Of a stretch of 64,000 nucleotides of DNA, positions 37,284-46,225 are shown piece after piece. The DNA is taken from contig NZ_CP150277.1 in assembly GCF_037977385.1 (NCBI RefSeq), positions 3,077,001-3,141,000 of the forward strand, read 5' to 3'. How positions within the stretch are numbered: the first letter of the stretch is position 1; each line of letters starts with the position of its first letter. This DNA comes from Terribacillus sp. FSL K6-0262. GTDB taxonomy: Bacteria; Bacillota; Bacilli; Bacillales; Amphibacillaceae. Below the pieces are notes generated by a model, which ran no database searches, was not told where the DNA came from, and worked only from the letters and a program-made list of their open reading frames with translations. Made by a program: the position numbers and the translations under genes.

Positions 37284-37433
37284 ATGCGTGTAAATATTAC
37301 TCTCGCCTGCACAGAAACAGGAGATCGTAACTACATTACAACAAAAAACAAGCGTAAACATCCAGAACGCATGGAGCTTAGAAAATATAGCCCACGCTTG
37401 AAAAAGTATACGCTGCACCGCGAAACAAAATAA
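37284..37433 (+). CDS. rpmG: 50S ribosomal protein L33, cysteine-poor (zinc-free) type
   Basis: A 49-residue protein: [20 protein letters not shown], a basic middle, and YTLHRETK at the end, matching RpmG. The zinc-binding form has two CxxC pairs; here only one cysteine remains (Cys9), the others being Thr and Ser. It is therefore a C-minus L33 that should not bind zinc. The ATG follows GGGAGGGATTATAC. B. subtilis rpmGA lies in the same place. Confidence 0.95.
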   Translation: MRVNITLACTETGDRNYITTKNKRKHPERMELRKYSPRLKKYTLHRETK

Positions 37434-37442
37434 GCTTGATTA

Positions 37443-37479
37443 AAAAAACTCCCTCCTATATTTGGCGGGAGTTTTTTTA
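37443..37479 (+). terminator. Terminator after rpmG
   Basis: AACTCCCTCC and GGCGGGAGTT (one mismatch) flank a short loop and are followed by a T-run, ten bases after the rpmG stop. Confidence 0.85.
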
Positions 37480-37501
37480 CATAACAAGGGGGGCGGGATG
37501 G

Positions 37502-38059
37502 ATGGAAGATAAAGACTTGCTTCGACAAGAGGCGCTCCAGCTGCTGAAGGAGATGCCGCAGACAGATAAGCTTCGAGTCGAGCAAAAGCTGGCGGGATTT
37601 CTATTTGGTTCCGCAGTTTGGCAAGAAGCATCCAGCGTGGGTCTTACGATGGCTCTTTCACATGAATGGGATACAACTAGGCTGATCCAGCAAGCTTGGC
37701 TGGAAGAGAAGAAAGTATGTGTTCCGCTCACGACCAAAAACAGAGGTATGCAGTTTTTTTATATAGAAAGCTATGACCAGCTCACAAATGGTGCTTTCCA
37801 TATCAAAGAACCGGTTCCGGAACTATGTCTACCCGCTTCAAAGGATGAAATCGACCTTCTGATTGTTCCTGGTCTGCTTTTTACAGAATCAGGTTATAGG
37901 ATTGGTTATGGAGGGGGCTACTATGATCGCTATTTAACCGATTTTAAAAATACGACATTGTCGCTGGCAAGTACACAGCAAATCAGAAGATCATTGCCCA
38001 TAGCTCCTTTTGATCTGCCAGTCGATCATCTTTTGACAGATGATGGTTTTCTGTTTTGA
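37502..38059 (+). CDS. 5-formyltetrahydrofolate cyclo-ligase
   Basis: The 185-residue enzyme (YqgN) has the ATP-binding C-terminal motif RIGYGGGYYDRYL and the middle segment DLLIVPGLLFTESGYR typical of MTHFS. It converts 5-formyl-THF to 5,10-methenyl-THF in folate salvage, which supports the glycine cleavage system encoded at 53-57 kb. The in-frame ATG is at 37502 behind AAGGGGGGCGGG; the ATG at 37498 is out of frame. Confidence 0.93.
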   Translation: MEDKDLLRQEALQLLKEMPQTDKLRVEQKLAGFLFGSAVWQEASSVGLTMALSHEWDTTRLIQQAWLEEKKVCVPLTTKNRGMQFFYIESYDQLTNGAFHIKEPVPELCLPASKDEIDLLIVPGLLFTESGYRIGYGGGYYDRYLTDFKNTTLSLASTQQIRRSLPIAPFDLPVDHLLTDDGFLF

Positions 38060-38122
38060 CCGAATAGGAGTATTCTCCTTCGGGTTACACTATGGTTATC
38101 CCGAAGGAAAGGAAGGGTGCTG

Positions 38123-38311
38123 ATGTGGAAAACCCTTATCACGACGCTGACACTGGCAGCAAGTGTCGTATTTTTAGTTCGGGAGCGGTACCGGGTGCTG
38201 AATGCACTGTTAGCAGTAACGGTCCTGCGTAAAGGGCTTATCCGGCTTTCAATGGGATTTGAGCCCCTGCGTTCCCGGATGCTGCCGATTTTATTCAAAC
38301 GCTCAGTGTAA
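38123..38311 (+). CDS. Small YqgO-like protein
   Basis: A 62-residue protein has one hydrophobic segment (LITTLTLAASVVFLV) followed by RERYRVLNALLAVTVLRKGLIRLSMG and a basic end. It lies between yqgN and gluP, matching yqgO of B. subtilis by position and pattern. Function unknown. The ATG follows GGAAAGGAAGGGTGCTG. A hairpin (CCTTCGGG / CCCGAAGG, 38077-38107) precedes it and a small terminator follows. Confidence 0.65.
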   Translation: MWKTLITTLTLAASVVFLVRERYRVLNALLAVTVLRKGLIRLSMGFEPLRSRMLPILFKRSV

Positions 38312-38323
38312 ACTGGGCGTTTT
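38299..38323 (+). terminator. Small terminator after the YqgO-like gene
   Basis: CGCTCAG-TGTAAA-CTGGGCG followed by TTTTTCC, overlapping the end of the small gene. Confidence 0.7.
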
Positions 38324-38365
38324 TCCATGATTTTTTTGATAAACTGTAGGCAGAGGGGGAGAGGT

Positions 38366-39898
38366 ATGACCTACAACGAAGAAACGGCGTATTACAGAAT
38401 GATCAATCGTCTGCTTGCCGTTCACGATTTCACATTTATAAGGGCTGAGGATGACCTGCGTGTCGCTTGGCTGGAGAAGAAGCAGGATGGAATAACCTAT
38501 ATCGTGAAACTTTCGCTCAAGACGTTTACTTGGGCAAATCATCTCAAACAGGATATTTTGAAAACCGCCAACCAAATTCAAAATATGAATAAAGGATTAT
38601 TTTCCAAAAAGACAAGGATACATAATGTCTATTTTGGCGAACAGGAACCTGCTGATGATTGGTCAAAGCTTAAGAAACCCATGATTATCAAAAGCAGACG
38701 CCCGATCCCGATGCAGCTTTATTATTTGGATCGCGAGTCGAATGAGACAGAGATGGAGAAACTCTTTCGGCATTTGAAGCTGGAAGATACCTTGTCTTTG
38801 ACATCGGCCGATGAACAGGAAATCGAGATGGAGAAGGGGAGGCTGCGGAGTTTGCTGATTCAGCAGCAGCAGGCTGAACAAGCTGTTTTCCATCGAAAGA
38901 AACCGCTTCTGGTCTATGCATTCATCGGAATTTGCCTGTTGATGTTCCTAATGGAAACATTGCTTGGCGGTTCTACGAATTCCGCGGTGCTTATCGAGCT
39001 TGGGGCAAAGTATAATCCTCTTATCCTGTCAGAAAATGAATGGTGGCGTATCGCTTCCTCGATGTTTCTGCACATCGGCGCGCTGCATCTTTTAACGAAT
39101 ATGCTGTCGCTGTATTATCTCGGAACATTGACGGAGCAGGTTTTTGGTCATCGGCGTTTCTTTTTGATTTATCTTTTAGGCGGTGTCATTGGGGGATTGG
39201 CGAGCTTCGCTTTCTCCGACAACCTGAGTGCGGGCGCATCAGGTGCTATTTTTGGGCTGTTTGGTGCTTTGCTTTATTTTGGAGTTGTATATCCAAAGCT
39301 GTTCTGGCGGACGATCGGGAACGGGCTGATTGTCATTCTCCTTATCAACTTGGTGATCAGCTTCTCTGCGAGTCACGTCATCGATGTATTCGCTCATTTA
39401 GGCGGTTTGGTCGGCGGCTTTGCGGTTTCGTTCCTGGTCGGACTGCCGGGTAAGAAGAATAAGGGTGCCCGACTTGGCGGACTTCTTATGACTGTCCTAT
39501 TGATTGTCGGCCTTCTTTGGTATGGATTGGCTGGTCCTGTCAATGAATCGGTACGTCAGATGGTGCAAGTGGAAGAGGCTGCCGAACAAATGGATTATGA
39601 TGCCATCATCGAGCATACGTCAGCGGCGCTCGATGACGGGGATACCGCTTATGAGCCTGCGCTGCTGTTTTACCGAGGAGCAGCTTATTACGATACAGGA
39701 GATGTCGATAAAAGTATCGCTGATTATGAACGCCTTGTTGAGCTGCAGCCCGATAATGATTCTGCTCATTATCTGCTGGCTGCAGCGTTACATGCGCAGG
39801 GAAATGACGATGAAGCCAGGAAGCATGTGAAAAAGGCAACCGAACTCGATCCGGATAATCAGGAATACAAGCAGCTTCAGCAAGAGATCTCTCAGTAA
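38366..39898 (+). CDS. gluP: Rhomboid-family intramembrane serine protease GluP
   Basis: The 510-residue protein has a soluble N-terminal domain (to about 185), then a rhomboid domain of about seven helices with catalytic Ser292 in AGASGAIFG and His344 in AHLGG. C-terminal TPR repeats follow (about 400-510, ALLFYRGAAYYDTGDVDKSIADYERLVELQPDN). It cleaves transmembrane helices; in B. subtilis YqgP/GluP also acts with FtsH on the magnesium transporter MgtE and affects glucose export. The ATG follows GGGGGAGAGGT. Its stop overlaps the end of the convergent gene. Confidence 0.95.
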   Translation: MTYNEETAYYRMINRLLAVHDFTFIRAEDDLRVAWLEKKQDGITYIVKLSLKTFTWANHLKQDILKTANQIQNMNKGLFSKKTRIHNVYFGEQEPADDWSKLKKPMIIKSRRPIPMQLYYLDRESNETEMEKLFRHLKLEDTLSLTSADEQEIEMEKGRLRSLLIQQQQAEQAVFHRKKPLLVYAFIGICLLMFLMETLLGGSTNSAVLIELGAKYNPLILSENEWWRIASSMFLHIGALHLLTNMLSLYYLGTLTEQVFGHRRFFLIYLLGGVIGGLASFAFSDNLSAGASGAIFGLFGALLYFGVVYPKLFWRTIGNGLIVILLINLVISFSASHVIDVFAHLGGLVGGFAVSFLVGLPGKKNKGARLGGLLMTVLLIVGLLWYGLAGPVNESVRQMVQVEEAAEQMDYDAIIEHTSAALDDGDTAYEPALLFYRGAAYYDTGDVDKSIADYERLVELQPDNDSAHYLLAAALHAQGNDDEARKHVKKATELDPDNQEYKQLQQEISQ

Positions 39899-40719
39899 TA
39901 TTGCAGCAGCTCTCTATGCCGGCCTGTTTCATCCTGATACAGCACCCGCAGATGCTTACCGGATTTATCGAAAAGCAGCAATGGAACGTATGTGCTCACT
40001 GTGCCTTCCTCCACGGCTGGACCGATTGGCACGATATAATTACGGTAAAGACCTTCCCAGAGCCGGCTGATGACCTCCTGCCTTTTTTTATCTTCCGAAA
40101 GGCCGTTGATAGTTGATAAATCGGCATTTGGCAGCGCGGTGAGCGGTACTTCGATATATTGATCGGCAGGGATGGATAACTGTTGTTTTGCATCTGCCCA
40201 CACTCGTTTCAGCACTTGGGAGGTATCGGTTATGGCGACGGAGCGGGATTGTATTTCTTTTTCGTTCTTGGGGAAGGAAAACAGTTCAAACGAATTGGAC
40301 GTATAGGAACGAATCCCGGACAGCTTGAATGTGCTTGTGATTTCGTTATCATGCAGCTCCGCAAAATGAAAAGATACGGCATCCAGCTGCTTGTTTGGCT
40401 GAAGGATAAGCGTTTTTTCCTGTATCAAGCTGCGACCAGGATGCATCCATTTATTCATCACGCCTGCCAATTTTCCGTTTTCAAACAGCAGTCCGACGTC
40501 CTGACGCAAATATGCTTCTCTGTCAAGTAAGCTTTCGATACGCCAATGGACTCTCCGGAAATCCACTTTTTTCAAGGATGTGGATGTATCGGCGAAAGCG
40601 GCAGCATCATCGATCGGGAAGTGCTGGATCACTGGCTGAGGCTGCTGGGTGCGAATGAAATAAATGGTACTAAGGATAACGGAGAAAAGGATACATCCAA
40701 TTACAAGCATTTTTCGCAT
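39892..40719 (-). CDS. Unrecognised exported or membrane-anchored protein
   Basis: I do not recognise this 275-residue protein. It has one N-terminal transmembrane helix (MLVIGCILFSVILSTIYFI) without a lipobox, and the rest is polar and predicted outside the membrane. The C-terminal half has a regular soluble pattern (PLLLFDKSGKHLRVLYQDETGRHRELL). It is convergent with gluP and their stops overlap by 7 bases, with no terminator between. The gene and its upstream M42 peptidase neighbour stand between gluP and yqgQ, which are adjacent in B. subtilis, so both are insertions. Confidence 0.7.
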   Translation of the reverse strand: MRKMLVIGCILFSVILSTIYFIRTQQPQPVIQHFPIDDAAAFADTSTSLKKVDFRRVHWRIESLLDREAYLRQDVGLLFENGKLAGVMNKWMHPGRSLIQEKTLILQPNKQLDAVSFHFAELHDNEITSTFKLSGIRSYTSNSFELFSFPKNEKEIQSRSVAITDTSQVLKRVWADAKQQLSIPADQYIEVPLTALPNADLSTINGLSEDKKRQEVISRLWEGLYRNYIVPIGPAVEEGTVSTYVPLLLFDKSGKHLRVLYQDETGRHRELLQYY

Positions 40720-40799
40720 TCATTGTCCTCCTCATTGGACAAACTCTCGCTTATTGATACTATGTAATAGACCTACATATTATGAAAGAAGGGATAGCC

Positions 40800-41837
40800 A
40801 TGCAAAGAATAGACCGTATTGCTGAAACGTTGGAAAAGCTTGTACATATACCCAGTCCTTCGGGGTATACGGAGCAGGCAATTGATTTTTGCCGCAGTTT
40901 TGCCGATTCCCTGGGACTCTCCGCCAGGGTGACCAATAAAGGAGCTTTGCTGATCACGGTGCCAGGTAAAGATACAGCTCACCATCGTCTATTGACTGCA
41001 CATGTTGATACCTTGGGAGCGATGGTAAAAGAAATAAAAGCGGATGGAACTTTGTCATTGGCAATGGTTGGCGGTTTTCGCTGGAACAGTGTCGAAGGAG
41101 AATACTGTACGATACATAGCAAGGAAAAAGCCTTCAGCGGGACTATCCTGATGCATCAGACCTCCGTGCATGTTTACCGTAACGCAGGGGAGGCGAAAAG
41201 GGATGAGAAAAACATCGAAGTACGGATCGATGAGCTGACGGCATCCCGCGAAGAAACAGAGGCACTGGGAATCCGCGTCGGGGATTTCGTCTCATTCGAT
41301 CCGCGCTTTGAACGTACAAATTCCGGATTCATCAAATCCAGGCATTTGGATGATAAAGCCAGTGTCGCCATCCTGCTTGAGCTGCTTCGGGATTTGAAGG
41401 AAGAAGGGCGGCAGCTGCCGTATACCACGCATGTGTTCATCTCTAATAATGAAGAAATTGGTTATGGGGGCAATTCGAACATACCTGCAGAAGTGGTGGA
41501 ATATATCGCGGTCGATATGGGAGCGATCGGGGACGGTCAAGCAACGACCGAATTTGATGTATCGATCTGTGTGAAAGATTCAAGCGGTCCTTATCATCAT
41601 GGGTTAAGGGAGCAGCTGGCTGAGCTCGCGCAATCAAACGAGTTGCCGTATAAGCTGGATATTTATCCTTATTACTCATCAGACGCTTCCGCAGCAATAC
41701 GAGCAGGATATGATATCCGGCATGGTCTGATCGGACCTGGCATAGCTGCATCCCATGCCTTCGAGCGGACTCATGAAAAGGCCCTGGCAGCAACCTATTC
41801 CTTGCTGGAAGCTTATCTTCAAAGTCACATGTCATAA
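40800..41837 (+). CDS. M42 family metallopeptidase (glutamyl/leucyl aminopeptidase type)
   Basis: The 345-residue cytoplasmic peptidase has the metal ligands of the M42 family: His in AHVDTLGAMV, Asp in RHLDDKASVA, the catalytic Glu pair in NNEEIGYGGN, AVDMGAIG and the last His in ASHAFERTH. Such TET-like aminopeptidases trim peptides and often form large shells. The ATG at 40800 follows GAAGAAGGGATAGCC; 40782 is an alternative upstream ATG in frame. It is divergent from the unknown exported gene. Confidence 0.9.
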   Translation: MQRIDRIAETLEKLVHIPSPSGYTEQAIDFCRSFADSLGLSARVTNKGALLITVPGKDTAHHRLLTAHVDTLGAMVKEIKADGTLSLAMVGGFRWNSVEGEYCTIHSKEKAFSGTILMHQTSVHVYRNAGEAKRDEKNIEVRIDELTASREETEALGIRVGDFVSFDPRFERTNSGFIKSRHLDDKASVAILLELLRDLKEEGRQLPYTTHVFISNNEEIGYGGNSNIPAEVVEYIAVDMGAIGDGQATTEFDVSICVKDSSGPYHHGLREQLAELAQSNELPYKLDIYPYYSSDASAAIRAGYDIRHGLIGPGIAASHAFERTHEKALAATYSLLEAYLQSHMS

Positions 41838-41849
41838 TTGTAAAGATAT

Positions 41850-41884
41850 GACCTGAAGTCAATTGATTTCAGGTTATTTTTTTT
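41850..41884 (+). terminator. Terminator after the M42 peptidase
   Basis: ACCTGAAGTCAATTGATTTC folds back with AGGT to give a hairpin (ACCTGAA / TTCAGGT), followed by about ten T residues. Confidence 0.85.
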
Positions 41885-41931
41885 ACAATAAGGCATATTG
41901 TTAAGAAGGTGTGAACGTATTCTTAAATCAT

Positions 41932-41960
41932 TTTCAATTTTAGGTGAAGGTTGTTATAAT
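41932..41960 (+). promoter_or_regulatory. Promoter of yqgQ-glcK
   Basis: TTTCAA (41932-41937), a 17-base spacer and a perfect TATAAT (41955-41960) precede the yqgQ start. Confidence 0.6.
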
Positions 41961-41976
41961 ATGTTAGGTGATATGT

Positions 41977-42198
41977 ATGAAAACGGTTTATGATGTAATG
42001 CAGTTATTGAAGACGTATGGAATTTTTGTATACATTGGAGACCGCAAGCTCGATTTGAGCATGATGCAGGAAGAGCTGCGGGAGCTGTATGAAAATAAAC
42101 TATTGTCTTTACAGGAATATGGACAAGCAAATTTGATTTTAAGAAAAGAGATAAGTGCTTTGTCGGATAGTCGAGAAGGAGCGGGAAACAATGAGTAA
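41977..42198 (+). CDS. YqgQ family protein (DUF910)
   Basis: The 73-residue protein begins MKTVYDVMQLLKTYGIFVYIGDRKLDLSMMQEELRELYENKLL, the DUF910/YqgQ pattern of a small three-helix protein. It may bind nucleic acid; its role is unknown. The ATG at 41977 follows TTAGGTGATATGT. It overlaps glcK by 8 bases (ATGAGTAA) and is coupled to it, as in B. subtilis. Confidence 0.88.
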   Translation: MKTVYDVMQLLKTYGIFVYIGDRKLDLSMMQEELRELYENKLLSLQEYGQANLILRKEISALSDSREGAGNNE

Positions 42199-43168
42199 GG
42201 ATGGATTATTGATCGGTGTCGATATCGGGGGCACGACAATCAAGCTCGCCATCATCGATGAAACGAGCGAAATCATTGAAAAATGGGAAATCAAGACGGA
42301 TAAATACGAGCAGGGTCTGCACATTCCGAAGCAGATCTGGGAAACGATCCAGGCGAAGCTTGAGGAACTCGGCATCGCGAAGGAAAGGATCCAAGGCATT
42401 GGAGTCGGAGCCCCGGGTTTCGTTGTCCCGCGTAATGGTGTCATTGCAGAAGCAGTCAATGTCGGCTGGCGCGATTTCCCTCTCTCGGCTGAGCTGGGTG
42501 TATTATCCGGGCTTCCTGTATTCATCGATAATGATGCCAACCTGGCAGCATTGGGCGAAGTATGGAAAGGTGCTGGAGCCCAGCAGGATAATATCATCGC
42601 CATCACTCTGGGAACTGGCGTAGGAGCAGGCTTGATTGCGAATGGACATATCATCAATGGCATCAATGGTACAGCAGGGGAAATCGGCCATGTCACGGTC
42701 GAAGAAAATGGTGCCCCATGCAATTGCGGGCGCAAGGGCTGTTTGGAAACAATCTCATCTGCTACCGGTATCAGCCGCCTGGCAACCGAAGCAGCAGCTG
42801 AGGATCCCGATAGCGGTTTGGGCAAGCGCCTTGCAGACAACGGCGCCGTTTCTTCCAAAGATGTCTTCGAGCTGGCTGCCAAAGGGGATGAACAAGCGAA
42901 CAGGATCGTGGAAAAAGCAACCACTGTCCTGGCGCATGTCTTATCCAATGCGGCTATCCTTACCAATCCCTCCCGAATCATCATCGGGGGCGGCGTTTCA
43001 AAAGCAGGGGAGGCCTTGATCGGTCCGATCAAGGAAGCCTTCAAAAAAGCAGCGCTGCCGCGCACAACATATGATTGCGAAATCGTGCCGGCACAGCTCG
43101 GCAATGACGCAGGTGTCTACGGTGCTGCTTACCTGGTGAAACAGCACTTGGAGGAGGCTGCAAAATAA
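42191..43168 (+). CDS. glcK: ROK-family glucokinase
   Basis: The 325-residue kinase has the ATP-binding DIGGTTIKLAIID at the N-terminus, the catalytic-region FIDNDANLAALGE, the HVTVEENGAPCNCGRKGCLET zinc-cysteine motif and the C-terminal IIIGGGVSKAGEAL. It phosphorylates free glucose, a step needed for non-PTS sugars. The ATG follows GGAGCGGGAAACA and overlaps yqgQ. Confidence 0.95.
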   Translation: MSKDGLLIGVDIGGTTIKLAIIDETSEIIEKWEIKTDKYEQGLHIPKQIWETIQAKLEELGIAKERIQGIGVGAPGFVVPRNGVIAEAVNVGWRDFPLSAELGVLSGLPVFIDNDANLAALGEVWKGAGAQQDNIIAITLGTGVGAGLIANGHIINGINGTAGEIGHVTVEENGAPCNCGRKGCLETISSATGISRLATEAAAEDPDSGLGKRLADNGAVSSKDVFELAAKGDEQANRIVEKATTVLAHVLSNAAILTNPSRIIIGGGVSKAGEALIGPIKEAFKKAALPRTTYDCEIVPAQLGNDAGVYGAAYLVKQHLEEAAK

Positions 43169-43187
43169 TTAAAGAAAAAATGCGTGC

Positions 43188-43217
43188 ATGGCAGCAGCAC
43201 AAGTTGCTGCCATCTGT
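43188..43217 (+). terminator. Hairpin between glcK and the LTA synthase gene
   Basis: ATGGCAGCA-GCACAAG-TTGCTGCCAT is followed by CTGTTTTA. It may be a weak terminator or an attenuator. Confidence 0.5.
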
Positions 43218-43252
43218 TTTACGCTCTGTTCTATAATGAGGAGGATTTTTAC

Positions 43253-45187
43253 TTGAAACGAACATTCACTGCACCATTATATATTTTGGCGACAGTTTTG
43301 TTTGGACTGAAAACGTATATCATTTATCGTTTCCTATTCAATATCAGTTTGGATAATGCCATGCAGGAGTTCATCCTGCTGCTGAATCCGTTTGTAAGTG
43401 CCTTTCTGGCTTTTGGCCTCAGCGTATTATTCTCACGTAAATGGCAGATACGGTATATCCGGTTCATCAGCCTCGTGGGTTCTATCATCTTGTACATCAA
43501 CTTGATTTTTTACCGTCACTTCAGTGATTTCCTCACAGTGCCGGTCCTCATGCAAGGAAGCAATGCCGCAGATCTTGGCGGCAGTATTCTCAGCCTTATC
43601 TATCCGCAGGACATCCTGCTGTTCTTGGATTTGGCCATCATCTGGTTCCTCAGCTACCGTTATAAAGAGACCATGACGGTCGATTACCTTCGCAGAAAGA
43701 AAGTTTCAACCATGGCGGCCATTGCTGCTTTCGTCGTATTGAACGTAGGCTTGGCTGAAGCGGAACGTCCGCAGCTGTTCACCCGCGGCTTCGACCGGGA
43801 ATATTTGGTCAAAAACATCGGTTTATTCAATTTCCACATTTACGATGCTGTCATGCAATCGAAGACAGAAGCACAGCGTGTATTTGCCGACGGGAATGAA
43901 CTTCCGGAAATCACTTCTTATGTAAATGAAGAAGTGGAGACCGGGAAGTCGGAAAAATTCGGCCAGGCAAAAGGGAAGAATGTCATCTTCATTTCCCTGG
44001 AGTCCATGCAAAGCTTCCTGATCAATAATGAATTGAATGGGGAAGAAGTCACTCCATTCCTGAATAGCCTGACAAAGGATAAAGATACGTATTATTTCGA
44101 GAATTTCTATCATCAGACAGAACAGGGGAAGACCTCTGATTCCGAATTCCTGGTTGAAAACTCCCTGTATCCGCTGCCGCGCGGTGCCGTGTTTTTCACA
44201 CATGGGCAGAATGAATACAACGGAACACCGGAAATTCTCGGACAGCATGATTACACGACTGCAGTCTTCCATTCAAACAACTCCAGCTTCTGGAACCGTG
44301 ACGTCATGTATGACAGCCTTGGCTACGATACATTCTATGATGAAAATAGCTACGACGTCATCACAGAAGGAGAGGATCGAAATACAGTCGGATGGGGCTT
44401 GATGGATAAGCCATTCTTTGAACAGTCGACTCCTTATTTGCAGGAATTGGAAGATCCATATTATACGAAGTTCATCACCTTGACGAATCACCATCCATTC
44501 GATTTGCCGGAAGAGGAAGCAACGATTGATCAATTTGACTCCAATTCCCAGACATTAAATAAGTATTTCCAAACAGCGCGCTATACAGACGAGGCTGTGC
44601 AGCAATTCTTCGAGCAGCTGAAAGAATCCGGTGAGTATGAGGATTCCATCATCGTCATGATGGGCGATCATTATGGCATCAGTGAATATCACAATAAGGC
44701 GATGAGCCAGTACCTGGGCAAGGATATAACGCCATATCAGCAAATACAGAATCAGCGCGTACCGTTCTTCATCCATATTCCCGGTGACGGGAATGGACAG
44801 GTGATGGAAAAGGTAGCCGGGCAGATCGATGTGAAGCCGACTATCCTGAGTCTGTTGGGAATTGAGTCCGAGCACGACATCCAATTCGGTAATGATGTGT
44901 TTGCCAAAGACCGTAAGGAATACATCGCCTTGCGAAATGGCGATTTCATCAGTGACGATTATGTGTTCACCAATGATATGTGCTATGACAGGCTGACAGG
45001 TGAACCAGCAGATGATCAAGAAGGTGAAGAAGCCGAGATATCCGGAGAAACCGGTGAACAGATTGAAAGTGTATGTGAACCGATAAGGGAACAAGTAACA
45101 AAGGAACTGAATTACTCCGACCGGATCATCTATGGCGACTTACTTCGATTTTATGACTTTGAAGAAGGAAAAGAAAAAGCAAGTTGA
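43253..45187 (+). CDS. Lipoteichoic acid synthase family protein (YqgS-like)
   Basis: About 644 residues: five N-terminal transmembrane helices (to about 200) and an extracellular sulfatase-fold domain. It has the catalytic Thr294 in QGKTSDSEFL, and metal ligands in ISLESMQ and VMMGDHYGISEYHNKA. LtaS-type enzymes polymerise glycerol phosphate from phosphatidylglycerol onto the lipid anchor. B. subtilis yqgS has the same position after glcK. I chose the TTG at 43253 behind GAGGAGGATTTTTAC; an upstream open frame to 43184 lacks a good start. Confidence 0.9.
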   Translation: MKRTFTAPLYILATVLFGLKTYIIYRFLFNISLDNAMQEFILLLNPFVSAFLAFGLSVLFSRKWQIRYIRFISLVGSIILYINLIFYRHFSDFLTVPVLMQGSNAADLGGSILSLIYPQDILLFLDLAIIWFLSYRYKETMTVDYLRRKKVSTMAAIAAFVVLNVGLAEAERPQLFTRGFDREYLVKNIGLFNFHIYDAVMQSKTEAQRVFADGNELPEITSYVNEEVETGKSEKFGQAKGKNVIFISLESMQSFLINNELNGEEVTPFLNSLTKDKDTYYFENFYHQTEQGKTSDSEFLVENSLYPLPRGAVFFTHGQNEYNGTPEILGQHDYTTAVFHSNNSSFWNRDVMYDSLGYDTFYDENSYDVITEGEDRNTVGWGLMDKPFFEQSTPYLQELEDPYYTKFITLTNHHPFDLPEEEATIDQFDSNSQTLNKYFQTARYTDEAVQQFFEQLKESGEYEDSIIVMMGDHYGISEYHNKAMSQYLGKDITPYQQIQNQRVPFFIHIPGDGNGQVMEKVAGQIDVKPTILSLLGIESEHDIQFGNDVFAKDRKEYIALRNGDFISDDYVFTNDMCYDRLTGEPADDQEGEEAEISGETGEQIESVCEPIREQVTKELNYSDRIIYGDLLRFYDFEEGKEKAS

Positions 45188-45188
45188 C

Positions 45189-45219
45189 AAAAGGATCGCT
45201 GTTATGCAGCGATCCTTTT
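45189..45219 (+). terminator. Terminator after the LTA synthase gene
   Basis: AAAAGGATCGCTG-TTATG-CAGCGATCCTTTT immediately follows the stop codon. The stretch from here to 45451 holds no supported gene. Confidence 0.9.
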
Positions 45220-45451
45220 GCAATAGGCCTATAAAAGTCTGTTATGGAAACAGCGACGATGAATGCAGTCACATTAATAAATGCAAGCAAGAATGTGAGG
45301 ATGGATTAAGATCACTTGCTTACCCTCCTATGAGCAAATTTGTTGGTTTCCTGCTATACTTGTGTTAAATGAAGCTTGGCAAATACCTTCCATAAAGTAG
45401 TGCACACATATATACTTGTCGAGCTTTTGAACATTATTTGGAAAGGAGCAG

Positions 45452-46081
45452 ATGAGCGAAATGAAAATACATACATTAGGTCTAGGACCGATGGGAACAA
45501 ATTGTTACATACTTGAATCAAAGAATGACTGCCTGATTGTCGACCCGGGCGGAGATAGCGTCAAATTGATCGAATGGATCAAGCAGAAGGAACTTCGGCC
45601 GCAGGCAATCCTGCTGACACATGCACATTTTGATCATATCGGGGCAGTCGATGACGCCAGGGATATATATCATATACCGGTATATCTGCATGAGGAAGAA
45701 GCCGATTGGCTTGGCGACCCGGGTAAGAATGGGTCAAAAATGTTCCCGGTCAAGCAAATAACGGCAAGGGATGCTGATGAGAGCCTGAAGCCTGGTGAAA
45801 TGAAGATCGGGCAGTTTGTTTTTGAAATCCGTCATACGCCTGGTCACTCCCCTGGAAGTATCACCTTGGTCTTCCATGAAGCGAAAAGCGCAATCGTTGG
45901 AGATGCATTATTCCAGCGCGGTATCGGCCGGACAGATTTATACCGGGGAGATTTGCCGACTTTGATGCACAGCATAACGAATCAATTATTGTCTTTGCCG
46001 GATGACTATGAGGTATATCCTGGACATGGGCCTAAGACGACGATAGGGGAAGAGCAAGCGAAGAATCCATTCCTCATATAA
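45452..46081 (+). CDS. MBL-fold metallo-hydrolase (YqgX/GloB-like)
   Basis: The 209-residue enzyme has the metallo-beta-lactamase motif THAHFDHIGAV, the downstream RHTPGHSPGSI, GDALFQRGIGRTD and PGHGPKT, ligands for two metals. The group includes glyoxalase II-like and bacillithiol-related hydrolases; in B. subtilis YqgX has been linked to bacillithiol-dependent methylglyoxal detoxification (from memory). The ATG follows GAAAGGAGCAG. Confidence 0.9.
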   Translation: MSEMKIHTLGLGPMGTNCYILESKNDCLIVDPGGDSVKLIEWIKQKELRPQAILLTHAHFDHIGAVDDARDIYHIPVYLHEEEADWLGDPGKNGSKMFPVKQITARDADESLKPGEMKIGQFVFEIRHTPGHSPGSITLVFHEAKSAIVGDALFQRGIGRTDLYRGDLPTLMHSITNQLLSLPDDYEVYPGHGPKTTIGEEQAKNPFLI

Positions 46082-46083
46082 AA

Positions 46084-46115
46084 GAAGATCCCGCCTATAT
46101 GGTGGGATCTTTTTA
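46084..46115. terminator. Terminator after the MBL hydrolase
   Basis: AGATCCCGCC-TATAT-GGTGGGATCT is followed by TTTTACT; an A-run on the other side may let it also end the minus-strand tRNA transcript. Confidence 0.85.
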
Positions 46116-46186
46116 CTGGGCTAGCTGGATTCGAACCAACGATAACGGGACCAAAACCCGCTGCCTTACCGCTTGGCTATAGCCCA
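46116..46186 (-). tRNA. tRNA-Gln (anticodon TTG), no encoded CCA
   Basis: On the minus strand: acceptor TGGGCTA / TAGCCCA, discriminator G73, anticodon loop TTTTGGT, T loop TTCGAAT. CCA is not encoded. It stands alone, downstream of comGG on the same strand, with no clear terminator between them. Confidence 0.93.
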
Positions 46187-46225
46187 TCGTACAAAGCTTA
46201 GTCTGTGTGATTACGATGATTTTAT

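Noticed and set aside
45132..45368. 78-codon open frame after the LTA synthase gene
   Set aside because: It starts inside the synthase gene, crosses its terminator, and has no ribosome binding site or recognisable protein pattern.
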